From a virus, in IMG/VR virus record IMGVR_UViG_3300030329_005130, positions 1 to 52,420 of that record: a stretch of 52,420 nt of DNA; one strand, given 5' to 3'. This document shows, piece after piece, positions 38,873-47,210 of this stretch (its first letter is position 1; every line of letters starts with the position of its first letter). The notes below the pieces were generated by a model. It did no database searches. It worked only from the letters and a program-made list of their open reading frames with translations, and had not been told where the DNA came from. Both the position numbers and the translations under genes were made by a program.

Positions 38873-40394
38873 TCTTAAATATCTTGGACATGCCGGCTGG
38901 TTAGTTGAGGGCCCGGACTTTCGTTGTATTTGTGATCCGTGGTTTGGACCATCCGGCGCTTTTTTTTCTCAATGGCTGCCCTTTCCATCAAATAGGGATC
39001 TGTGGCACAAAGATTTATTAGAAGACTTGGATTTTATTTATATCTCCCATGCGCATGAGGATCATCTAGATCCATGGGTTTTGCAACAAGCCGACCGGTC
39101 GACAACGATCTTAATACCCAAGTTTAAAGATCCTGTTTTACGCTCAACTCTAGGACAGATGGGTTTTTCTGACGTCAGAGAACTGACAAGGCACGATACT
39201 CAAATATTTAAGGATGTGAAAATTACAATTGTGGAAGACGATGGCTACATGGATCAGGACTCGTGCTTACTCTTGGACGATGGTAATCGCAAGATTCTCA
39301 ACCTCAACGATTGCCATTTAGACTATAGTATAATTAAAGAACACATCGGAGATGTGGATGTGTTGTTATTGCAGGCAACGAGCGCTATATGGTGGCCCTG
39401 CACGTATGATTACGATGAGCAAGAATTGAAAGATAAGTGCATACAAAAAAGGAATAACGCTGTCCAGCGAGCCATAAAATATGCCTTGACAGTTAATGCA
39501 AAACTGACAGTTCCTAATGCAGGCCCGCCCTTTTTCCGTAATCGTGCCTTGCATCACTGGAATAACACCCGAAGGGAAGCGTCAAACCCTTTCATTTTAT
39601 CAGATGACGCATCGCGCTTAATGAATGCACAAGGTGTTAACGCGCAAACCTTGTGCCCCGGTGATGAAGTGAAACTAGCTAAAACAATAGAGACCATTGT
39701 TGATAGCAAAAAATTTACCACTGTATATAATAAACTACCTCAATATATTGATAGATATGCGCGTCAAGTACAAGACGAATACCCTATTCCCTCATACACT
39801 AAAGTAGAGCATGCCAAAATGGTGCAAAAATTTGTTAAACATGTTAATAATATTTGTAAAATATCTCAAGTATATGCGCCGCAATTGACTTTTAATGTTT
39901 TGTTTAGTTTTAATGAAGTAGAAGACATAGTGGTTGACTTCTCTCAGGGTATAGTGGAGCCGCTTAAAAATCAAAAAATAAGTTATGAGTTTACTTTATG
40001 TCCCGATTCAATGTGTGAATTGTTTAAATCGCGTTACGTGGATTTTGAAAGGTTTTTTCTTGGTACCAATTTTAAATGTCACCGCGACCCCGATGTATAT
40101 AATGAAATTTTATTTACATTGTTAAAGAATTTTGATATAAAACGATTACTAATTTCGGAGAAAATTTATGCCGAACGCAAAGATTTTCTTAATGAGACGT
40201 ATGAATTAGAGTATAATAAACAAAAATACAAGGTTCAGCGATATTGCCCCCATATGTTGGCGGATCTAAAAAAGTCAGGGTATGTCAACGAAGCAGGAAA
40301 CCTTGTTTGCTCATTACATGGATGGGAATTTGATTTAAAATCTGGGGCGTGTTTGACTAATCAAAATTGCCCTCTAGAGGTTAAGAAAATATAA
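38859..40394 (+). CDS. Metallo-beta-lactamase-fold/Rieske fusion
   Basis: A 511-residue protein with GTG start at 38859. Residues 1-260 are an UlaG/NAPE-PLD-like metallo-beta-lactamase fold: LGHAGWLV and the metal motif SHAHEDHLD with H64, H66, D68 and H69. The C-terminus is a Rieske [2Fe-2S] site: C463-x-H465 (YCPHML) and C484-x2-H487 (CSLHGWEFD). The same two domains, in the other order, make up CMP-N-acetylneuraminate hydroxylase. It may thus be a Rieske oxygenase acting on a nucleotide sugar of this cluster; this is inference. Confidence 0.85.
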   Translation: MPINNLKYLGHAGWLVEGPDFRCICDPWFGPSGAFFSQWLPFPSNRDLWHKDLLEDLDFIYISHAHEDHLDPWVLQQADRSTTILIPKFKDPVLRSTLGQMGFSDVRELTRHDTQIFKDVKITIVEDDGYMDQDSCLLLDDGNRKILNLNDCHLDYSIIKEHIGDVDVLLLQATSAIWWPCTYDYDEQELKDKCIQKRNNAVQRAIKYALTVNAKLTVPNAGPPFFRNRALHHWNNTRREASNPFILSDDASRLMNAQGVNAQTLCPGDEVKLAKTIETIVDSKKFTTVYNKLPQYIDRYARQVQDEYPIPSYTKVEHAKMVQKFVKHVNNICKISQVYAPQLTFNVLFSFNEVEDIVVDFSQGIVEPLKNQKISYEFTLCPDSMCELFKSRYVDFERFFLGTNFKCHRDPDVYNEILFTLLKNFDIKRLLISEKIYAERKDFLNETYELEYNKQKYKVQRYCPHMLADLKKSGYVNEAGNLVCSLHGWEFDLKSGACLTNQNCPLEVKKI

Positions 40395-40395
40395 G

Positions 40396-41241
40396 ATGAT
40401 AAATAATAAACATTCCATTTTATCGGTTGATTCAAATCCGGACTATCTTTTTTTTGTGCCAATGACATGTGCATTCTGGAAAGAAATTGATTATCAACCA
40501 GTTGTTTATTTGGTGGAGGACAGCATATCACCAGAATTGAGAAAACTGGTTTTTGAGGCGACAGAGAAAGTTGGCGGTCGGATAAATGTCTTAAACCCCA
40601 TAGAGGGATATCGTACTTGCAATATAGCTCAGATCTGTAGGCTTTACGCAGCTGCAGATCCGGCCTTTAAAGACGATGATTACTTGCTTACGGACGATAT
40701 GGATAAGTTTGTAATTGATTATATGTGGTTCAACCAACAAAGCGCCTCTAAAGACATTCATATATATGACCCGGATGAGCTAAATTATACCCGTTTAAAG
40801 ATTGGAAATATTGGCATGAAGGCGTCAGTATGGAAAAAGGTGATAGGGATTCAAGAGACATCAGTTCAGGAAAACGTTCGTCTTTGTTTTGAGGAATATC
40901 TGTCGCCCTCTGCTGATTGGGACACGGGATGGAATCTAGATGAGTGGATTTTAACTCGCAGTGTATTCCAAAGTGATTACTACCCAGATAGGTGCCAGAT
41001 GTTTGAGCGTGGCGGAAATAAGTATGGGATTCGAAATGGGCGTATTGATAGGGGTGCTTGGGATCCAACATTTAATGAGTGCATGAACACTAAAACGATT
41101 GATGTTCATTTGCATCGGGATCCGTACATAGGAAAAGTTTGGGATGACACGGTCACAATTATGTCTCGCGTTTTCCCACCTGATCAAGTAGAAGAATTTA
41201 TTGAGTACAAAGAAAAATTTGTCGAACTTATAAAGGACTAA
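40396..41241 (+). CDS. GT-A-like glycosyltransferase
   Basis: A 281-residue protein starting 1 nt after the previous stop. It has a strand-rich N-terminus (DYLFFVPMTCAFWKEI), a DDYLLTDDMDKFVIDYMWF segment with a DDMD metal motif, and a late DVHLHRDPYIGKVWDD. This fits a GT-A transferase of unclear family. It ends two bases before the next start. No membrane segment. Confidence 0.65.
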   Translation: MINNKHSILSVDSNPDYLFFVPMTCAFWKEIDYQPVVYLVEDSISPELRKLVFEATEKVGGRINVLNPIEGYRTCNIAQICRLYAAADPAFKDDDYLLTDDMDKFVIDYMWFNQQSASKDIHIYDPDELNYTRLKIGNIGMKASVWKKVIGIQETSVQENVRLCFEEYLSPSADWDTGWNLDEWILTRSVFQSDYYPDRCQMFERGGNKYGIRNGRIDRGAWDPTFNECMNTKTIDVHLHRDPYIGKVWDDTVTIMSRVFPPDQVEEFIEYKEKFVELIKD

Positions 41242-41243
41242 GA

Positions 41244-42005
41244 ATGAAAAACCATTTTAAGATCATTGTTCCAATGTATAACGTAGAACAATGGATAGAA
41301 AAGAACATTAATAGCATTAAGAGCCAAGGGTATGAAGACTTTCAGTGCATACTAGTAGACGATATCTCAACTGATGACACAGTAAGCAGAGTCAAGGAGC
41401 TTATAAAGGATGATGATCGTTTTATTCTGCATATAAATACAGAAAAGAAATTTGCACTACAAAATATTTATGAAGGCATCCTGTTGTCTCAGCCGGATGA
41501 CCATGACATTATAGTGACTGTTGATGGGGATGATTGGCTATACCACGATAAAGTATTAGATACGCTTGACTTTGTTTACAATAAAGAAAATTGTTATATA
41601 ACTTATGGCGAATATGTCAAATTAAATGACTTGGTGGCCGGAAGAGTTGTTCCAAATGGCTCTCACAACTTTCCAGAAGAAGTAGTTGAAAATAGGTCAT
41701 TTAGAAGCTATCCAAAGTGGATTTCCTCTCATCTTAGAACATTTAAGTATGGCTTGTGGAAAAAGATACAAAAAGAAGACTTACTAGATTCTGAGGGCAA
41801 TTTTTATAGGATGGCTTGGGATGTTGCCTTTATGATGCCCATGCTTGAAATGGCCGGCCACCGGCATAAGTTTATATCTAATATCTTATATGTTTACAAT
41901 AATGACAATCCAATTAACGACTTTAAAGTAAACTCAAGACTGCAACTTGCTCTAGACAGACAGATTAGATCAAAACCTCAATATGATTTGATTGGCGAGA
42001 TTTAA
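41244..42005 (+). CDS. Glycosyltransferase family 2
   Basis: A 253-residue GT-A transferase with classic GT2 features. The strand FKIIVPMYNVEQWIEKNINS opens it, followed by CILVDDISTDDT (nucleotide-binding Asp pair) and IVTVDGDDWLYH, where DGDD is the DxD metal motif. A SHLRTFKYGLWKKI segment follows. No transmembrane helix, so it is a soluble transferase. Confidence 0.9.
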   Translation: MKNHFKIIVPMYNVEQWIEKNINSIKSQGYEDFQCILVDDISTDDTVSRVKELIKDDDRFILHINTEKKFALQNIYEGILLSQPDDHDIIVTVDGDDWLYHDKVLDTLDFVYNKENCYITYGEYVKLNDLVAGRVVPNGSHNFPEEVVENRSFRSYPKWISSHLRTFKYGLWKKIQKEDLLDSEGNFYRMAWDVAFMMPMLEMAGHRHKFISNILYVYNNDNPINDFKVNSRLQLALDRQIRSKPQYDLIGEI

Positions 42006-42008
42006 AAA

Positions 42009-43289
42009 ATGAATAAAAACGATACTTTCTACCGCAATGCTCTTAGTTTGTTAACACCATTTCGTTTTGACATAGCGGCCAAGCACTATTATGCTAAGTA
42101 TAAAGATGTAAAAAGTGAGTTCCCTTTAGACCTGTACCTATCGCACTTGCAAGTTTGGAATAACTTTTCTGAATTTGGCGATATTAATAAACAAAGCAAA
42201 GAAAAGTTTGTTAATGAGTTCAACAACATTATTGAATCGATTCAACGAGATGGATTTGATGAGAACAGATCCATTGTTCCAGTTGATAAGAGTACAAAAT
42301 CTCCTCTTAACGGTGCTCATCGTATTGCATCAAGCATACTTGATGATAAAATGGTAGCATGTTATGAGGCTCCTCCCGATTCTGGGCAATTAGACTGTAG
42401 CTACTACTTTTTTAAAAATCGTGATGTATATGTGGAAGGCGGCCTAAACCAAACTTATTTAGATGCCATGGCTTTAAATTATGCTAAATTAAAAAATAAC
42501 ACTTTTATAATTACGTTGTTTCCTACTGCCCTCTGTAAGTTTGAGAAAGCAAGAGAAATAATTGTAAATAGCACTGATGTGGTGTGCGAAAAGGCGGTGC
42601 CACTAGATAAATACGGCCCCTTTAATTTTATTAGAACACTTTACGACGGGGAGCCCTGGGCAGGTAATTGGCAAGTAGGCTTTCAAGGCGTTAATTCTAA
42701 GGCTGAGCAGTGTTACGATGCTGCGGGCCCGACTTATGTTTTTTTGGTGCAGACTGATGACCCAGACACTCTGAGGGCCCTAAAGCAAAACGTGAGGGAT
42801 CTCTACAACGTTGGAAATCATTCAGTTCACATTAATGACCATCACCATGAAACTATAAGAATCGCTAGCGCCGTCTTTAACCAAAATAGTATTAATTTTT
42901 TAAATCAACTTAAGCCAACATATTTTAAAAACTTTGAATTTTATTTTCAAGAATACAGGAACTGGCATAATAATAGTGTCCACGATCGCGATGACTTTTG
43001 CGTTGACGCGAGCGCAGTTCTGGCGGCATACGGCTTACGTGACTGTAGAGACTTAGATTTCCTATATGCTGGCGACAACATCGACACAGGACTAACTGAG
43101 ATTAACTGTCATAACGAAGAACTTAAATACTACAAGCACCACAAAGATGATATTATCTTTAACCCAAATAATCATTTTTATTATAATGGCCTTAAGTTTG
43201 CCAGCCCCGAAGTAATTCGACAGATGAAGAAAAACAGATCAGAGCCAAAAGATTTGGTTGATGTTCAGCTATTAAGTGGAGTAATATAA
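42009..43289 (+). CDS. ParB-like/nucleotidyltransferase-like fusion of glycan cluster
   Basis: A 426-residue protein. The N-terminal third has a ParB-like pattern: RSIVPVDKSTKSPLNGAHRI, where NGAHR stands for the DGxHR nucleotide site. The C-terminal part contains FCVDASAVLAAYGLRDCRDL followed by DFLYAG, which resembles a minimal nucleotidyltransferase core (two Asp in R-D-x-D). I recall similar two-part proteins in capsule clusters of marine bacteria, but no function. Adjacent genes overlap. Confidence 0.65.
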   Translation: MNKNDTFYRNALSLLTPFRFDIAAKHYYAKYKDVKSEFPLDLYLSHLQVWNNFSEFGDINKQSKEKFVNEFNNIIESIQRDGFDENRSIVPVDKSTKSPLNGAHRIASSILDDKMVACYEAPPDSGQLDCSYYFFKNRDVYVEGGLNQTYLDAMALNYAKLKNNTFIITLFPTALCKFEKAREIIVNSTDVVCEKAVPLDKYGPFNFIRTLYDGEPWAGNWQVGFQGVNSKAEQCYDAAGPTYVFLVQTDDPDTLRALKQNVRDLYNVGNHSVHINDHHHETIRIASAVFNQNSINFLNQLKPTYFKNFEFYFQEYRNWHNNSVHDRDDFCVDASAVLAAYGLRDCRDLDFLYAGDNIDTGLTEINCHNEELKYYKHHKDDIIFNPNNHFYYNGLKFASPEVIRQMKKNRSEPKDLVDVQLLSGVI

Positions 43290-44158
43290 TGAAGTGTACT
43301 GTAGAGCAGCAAGATAGAATTGTTGGCGAGAGATTTGAGACATTATGTGATATTGTGTACAAACCAGGACAGGCTTTACCAAACCAAACGGGAGTCTATA
43401 TTGTGTTTAGTAAGACAGATTTTGTTGCTGGATTGCTTAACGAGTGCAGAAAAAACACGCAAAACAAGTATATAATTGTAACACATCATAGCGATTATCC
43501 AATTGATGAAAGAATATTTGGAAATGCACCGAGTAATATTGTCAAGTGGTTCGGTATTAATATAACCTATGATCATCCAATCCTAGAATCAATACCACTA
43601 GGATCAGCAAGCTCAACTTGGATTGGTACGTCAGAATTTGCTGAGGCTAAAGACTCTCCAGAGTTTACTATTATAGATGAAGACAATGTAGAGAAGAACT
43701 TTAAAAACTTAGTTTACCTAGATTTTGGCATACACACAAACCCAAGCCACAGAAGAGAGGTATATAATTACTTTAAAGACAACGACTGGGTTACACAAAA
43801 GCCGTGTGATATACCCTTAAGTGAATATGAAAATTCATCCCATTTTAACAAAATGGGTGAGTACTATCAAAACTTGTATGATCACAAATACGTGGTTTCG
43901 CCACTAGGCAACGGTGTTGATTGCGGCCGCGTCTGGCAAGCAATTTATTTAGGATCAATTCCTATAATACCAAGACACCTAAATATTAATTTTTACCTAG
44001 ATTTACCAATATTAGTATATGATGATCTGAGTGATATAACAGAGGATTTTTTGATAGATCAGTATGATAAAATACTTAATACGTCTAGCTTGGATAAATC
44101 CACTATGAGTTATTGGGCCCGCCGTTTTAGGGAAGAAAAGGACAAGTGGAGTCTTTAA
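43289..44158 (+). CDS. Exostosin-like glycosyltransferase (GT47-like)
   Basis: A 289-residue protein with the signature KYVVSPLGNGVDCGRVWQAI, then YLGSIPIIPR. This is the exostosin-type donor site (S-P-x-G-x-G-x-D-x-x-R...G-x-I-P-v). GT47 enzymes transfer uronic acids or galactose in eukaryotes, and related enzymes occur in bacterial capsules. Overlaps both neighbours by one base (TAATG). Confidence 0.8.
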   Translation: MKCTVEQQDRIVGERFETLCDIVYKPGQALPNQTGVYIVFSKTDFVAGLLNECRKNTQNKYIIVTHHSDYPIDERIFGNAPSNIVKWFGINITYDHPILESIPLGSASSTWIGTSEFAEAKDSPEFTIIDEDNVEKNFKNLVYLDFGIHTNPSHRREVYNYFKDNDWVTQKPCDIPLSEYENSSHFNKMGEYYQNLYDHKYVVSPLGNGVDCGRVWQAIYLGSIPIIPRHLNINFYLDLPILVYDDLSDITEDFLIDQYDKILNTSSLDKSTMSYWARRFREEKDKWSL

Positions 44159-44823
44159 TGAACAAAGATTACGAAAATTTTAGATTAAGAATTGAAAACA
44201 AGCTTAAAGACTATTGTTGGGTTAGTCATACTAATAAAGTTATATTTTTTGTGATCCCGAAAAACGCTAGCACTGCAATCAGGAAGTCTCCTCTTATGAA
44301 AGGATCATACAGAACATCATATTCAGACCTCTGCAAGCTAGACAATTTTCACGAATATGAAACATTTGTTGTTTTAAGAGACCCTTTAGAGAGGATTGTA
44401 TCTGCTTACTATGAAGTACTCAGAGGCCATCGACCCGAGAACATTTATAATACTGTAGCTGATAAAAAATTTATATTATTGAATAACGAACCGGATCGAT
44501 TTGAGTGTTTACTGGATGAAATCGCAGAGTATGGCTTTTTTGATGGCCATTTAAAGCCCCAGGCTTATTTTGTTACAGATGACGCCGGTAACGAAGTAGA
44601 AATAGATAATTATTTATTTTTTGAGACCATTACACAGGATTTTTCTAAATTTTGTGCGCGCCGAGGACAACATTTTATATTGCCTAACATGAATAGTTTT
44701 GCGAAGATGTATAAGAAGGAACTGGTTCTCTGGGCAAGAAATAATAAGAGAGTATCAAAAAAGTTTAATGACCTATATGGCGCGGATGTGAGATTATATC
44801 TTGAAAAAAGTCCTTCTTCTTAA
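44158..44823 (+). CDS. Sulfotransferase
   Basis: A 221-residue protein with PAPS-binding motifs: the 5'-phosphosulfate loop FFVIPKNASTAIR and the 3'-phosphate motif FVVLRDPLERIVSAYY. This matches the Sulfotransfer_2 family, which sulfates carbohydrates. ATG 44158 overlaps the previous TAA. It suggests that the glycan made by this cluster is sulfated, or that a sugar in it is. Confidence 0.88.
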   Translation: MNKDYENFRLRIENKLKDYCWVSHTNKVIFFVIPKNASTAIRKSPLMKGSYRTSYSDLCKLDNFHEYETFVVLRDPLERIVSAYYEVLRGHRPENIYNTVADKKFILLNNEPDRFECLLDEIAEYGFFDGHLKPQAYFVTDDAGNEVEIDNYLFFETITQDFSKFCARRGQHFILPNMNSFAKMYKKELVLWARNNKRVSKKFNDLYGADVRLYLEKSPSS

Positions 44824-45709
44824 CAACTGGGGGGAAACCCCAGCGCAGTATTTGGAGCACTGCAGGTCCCAAAATCCTGATGGGGGATATGTCTGGGAAG
44901 ATATAGTAGCAGTATCTAATCTTAACGACGCGGAGTATTGCTTTGTCCTAGATGGGCTCCCGAGTGGCTTTAATCCTAATTGGCTTAATTTAGATAAAAC
45001 CTTTTTTTTACAAAGAGAGCCAACACATGTCCGTCGATATACGCCCCCCGCGTACGCGAAGCATATCTACACTTATGACAACCACTACACTTATGCACTC
45101 TGGTGGGTAAAAAAAACTTTCTCGGAGCTAAAGAACATGAAATATCCTGAAAAAATACGCACCACCCAAGGGCATAACAGTGTCAGTTGCATATTGACCA
45201 ACAAGAGGTTCACCCTTGGTCAGTCTCTGAGATTAAATTTTGCTAAAATGGCGGCCGCTCAACATTCTGATCGAATTGATTTTTATGGCAAAACTTTAAA
45301 AGCAGAGGATTTTGGGCCATCTTATAAGGGGGGTCTGCCCCTTACCGGTCCCCCTAAAAGATGTAAATATGAAGGATTACAGCCTTATCATTATTCCCTT
45401 TCGCTAGAGAATGGTAGGTTAAAAAATTTTTGTACTAGAGTATGGGAGCCGTTTTTATGTTGGACAATGCCTATTTATTGGGGGTGCCCTAACATAGAAG
45501 AGCTTTATCCTACGGAATCTTATCATACAATAAACATTGAAAATCCGACTGAAGCTCTTAGAGAGTTTTCTGATATAATTGATAGACCAATAACAAAAAT
45601 TAATATAGATGCAATCGACCATGCAAGGAATTTAGTTTTAGAGAAATATAACATTTGGCCTTTTATAAAGGATATTATTGATAAAAACCAAGAAGGAGAG
45701 TATTCATGA
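44801..45709 (+). CDS. Fucosyltransferase-like protein (GT10-like)
   Basis: TTG 44801 starts a 302-residue protein that overlaps the sulfotransferase gene by 23 nt. The segment YHYSLSLENGRLKNFCTRVW followed by EPFLCWTMPIYWGCPNIEEL matches the alpha-1,3-fucosyltransferase pattern 'FxLxxEN...TEK...P-x-Y-x-G'. N-terminal half has FFLQREPTHVRRY as in that family. It would transfer fucose from GDP-fucose; synthesis genes for GDP-fucose are not in the window. Confidence 0.78.
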   Translation: MKKVLLLNNWGETPAQYLEHCRSQNPDGGYVWEDIVAVSNLNDAEYCFVLDGLPSGFNPNWLNLDKTFFLQREPTHVRRYTPPAYAKHIYTYDNHYTYALWWVKKTFSELKNMKYPEKIRTTQGHNSVSCILTNKRFTLGQSLRLNFAKMAAAQHSDRIDFYGKTLKAEDFGPSYKGGLPLTGPPKRCKYEGLQPYHYSLSLENGRLKNFCTRVWEPFLCWTMPIYWGCPNIEELYPTESYHTINIENPTEALREFSDIIDRPITKINIDAIDHARNLVLEKYNIWPFIKDIIDKNQEGEYS

Positions 45710-46506
45710 AAGCAGATGAACTAAAAATTTACGTCACAACCTCAAATAAATACGTACACATATTAAAGATATTTTCGTATCTCTTTAACAAGCACTGGGG
45801 ACCGGAAAAGGAAGTAACTGTCTTAGGGTTTGACAGACACCCTGAATTCGACCTACCAAGTAATTTTAATTTTATTTCACTCGGAAAACAGAACCCACCG
45901 GGTTCGTGGGTTCTAAGCGATGATGTTACACAGATGCTAACGGATGTAATCCACGATGATTATTTTATTTGGCTGGAAGAAAATGAATTTTTGATCAGAC
46001 CAGTTAACAAAGCAATATTGAATGAATATGATGTACATATCAACCCTAATTTAGCTAGGGTTGATTTAACGAGAGGAACATCAGGCCGAGCCCATTCGGT
46101 AATAAAACAAACTCCGGAATATGATATTATTTGTGCTGATCAGGATGCAGAATTAAAAATTTGTGTTCGCGCCTCCATATGGAATAGGGAATACTTGCTA
46201 AATATTAATCAACAGCCGGGTACCGGCGTGCATTCGTATCATTGGGAAGCTCATTTGTCAAATTTAGCTAAAAACCATGATTCTAAGGTTATTTCTTCTA
46301 ATAAAAACTGGGCCATAACTAATATGGATGGAGTTCATTACCGAACTGGACAACATATAACAGACCTAGCTTGTGTAGGTTTATCAAGTAAAATGAATAG
46401 AGACTCATCATATGGAGTAAAGGTGGAGGACGAGACCATCTCTGAGTTAGTAGATCTTGGATATGTCCGCCTTCGGTCGGATGGTTTATATGATATTCTG
46501 GAGTAA
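45706..46506 (+). CDS. Glycan-cluster protein of unknown function, 266 aa
   Basis: Begins with an ATGA overlap. It has GT-A-like strands (KIYVTTSNKYVHILKIFSYL) and a DDYFIWLEENEFLIRPVNKA segment where a metal motif would be expected but is weak (E-E-N-E). The C-terminal half carries THIS-like His-rich stretch HSYHWEAHLSNLAKNH. Probably another transferase, judged by place and fold-like pattern. Confidence 0.55.
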   Translation: MKADELKIYVTTSNKYVHILKIFSYLFNKHWGPEKEVTVLGFDRHPEFDLPSNFNFISLGKQNPPGSWVLSDDVTQMLTDVIHDDYFIWLEENEFLIRPVNKAILNEYDVHINPNLARVDLTRGTSGRAHSVIKQTPEYDIICADQDAELKICVRASIWNREYLLNINQQPGTGVHSYHWEAHLSNLAKNHDSKVISSNKNWAITNMDGVHYRTGQHITDLACVGLSSKMNRDSSYGVKVEDETISELVDLGYVRLRSDGLYDILE

Positions 46507-46514
46507 TACTAATC

Positions 46515-47210
46515 ATGAGCCAAAGTAAGGTTGAATTTTTACCAGGGAACAGGATTAAGATAGAGAATTATTCTAATCCGTGGAATAACAGAGACTTGTG
46601 GCACTCAAACTTCAATATACAAATTGTTAATCAGCAGTGTAAAAAAGTTCAAACAATATTAGAATTCGGTTCGTATGATGGAGGGGATGGAATCAGATAT
46701 AAGCACCACTTCCCCACAGCCGATGTTTATTCAATTGAGGCATCCCCAGCTTGTTTTCATAACTTGAAAGGACTGAATCAATATGGCTTAAAAGTTTTTA
46801 ACTATGCTATCTCTGATACTATTGGAGAGGTTAGCTTTTATGAAACTTACGATAGTGAGAATGATAATTATGCTCCATGCGGAGCAATTGACAAAGAGCT
46901 ATGCTCCACAGATAGAGCAGACGGCCTGCCCCTGGAAATAAGAACTCCCGTTAAAGTTCCAAGTATAACTATAGAAAAGTTTTGCGAGGAACAGGGCATT
47001 GCGTCCATAGATTTAATGCATATAGATGTTGAAGGGCATGCTTTACAGTGTCTTATGGGCCTGGGTCCTCATCGCCCCAAGATAATATATGTAGAAGTCA
47101 GGGGCACGGGTTATGATCATTCTGGTCCAATTAGCAAATTATTAGAAAGCATGAAGTATGAAAAGTCAATGCACTGCGGCGCCGAGGAAGTTTGGATTCA
47201 CACACAATGA
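46515..47210 (+). CDS. FkbM-family methyltransferase
   Basis: A 231-residue SAM methyltransferase with the FkbM pattern. The SAM motif is ILEFGSYDGGDGIRYKHHFP, followed by VYSIEASPACFHNLK, then VPSITIEKFCEEQGIASIDL and MHIDVEGHALQCLMGLG. FkbM enzymes O-methylate hydroxyls, often of sugars. Its stop overlaps the next start (ATGA). Confidence 0.88.
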   Translation: MSQSKVEFLPGNRIKIENYSNPWNNRDLWHSNFNIQIVNQQCKKVQTILEFGSYDGGDGIRYKHHFPTADVYSIEASPACFHNLKGLNQYGLKVFNYAISDTIGEVSFYETYDSENDNYAPCGAIDKELCSTDRADGLPLEIRTPVKVPSITIEKFCEEQGIASIDLMHIDVEGHALQCLMGLGPHRPKIIYVEVRGTGYDHSGPISKLLESMKYEKSMHCGAEEVWIHTQ

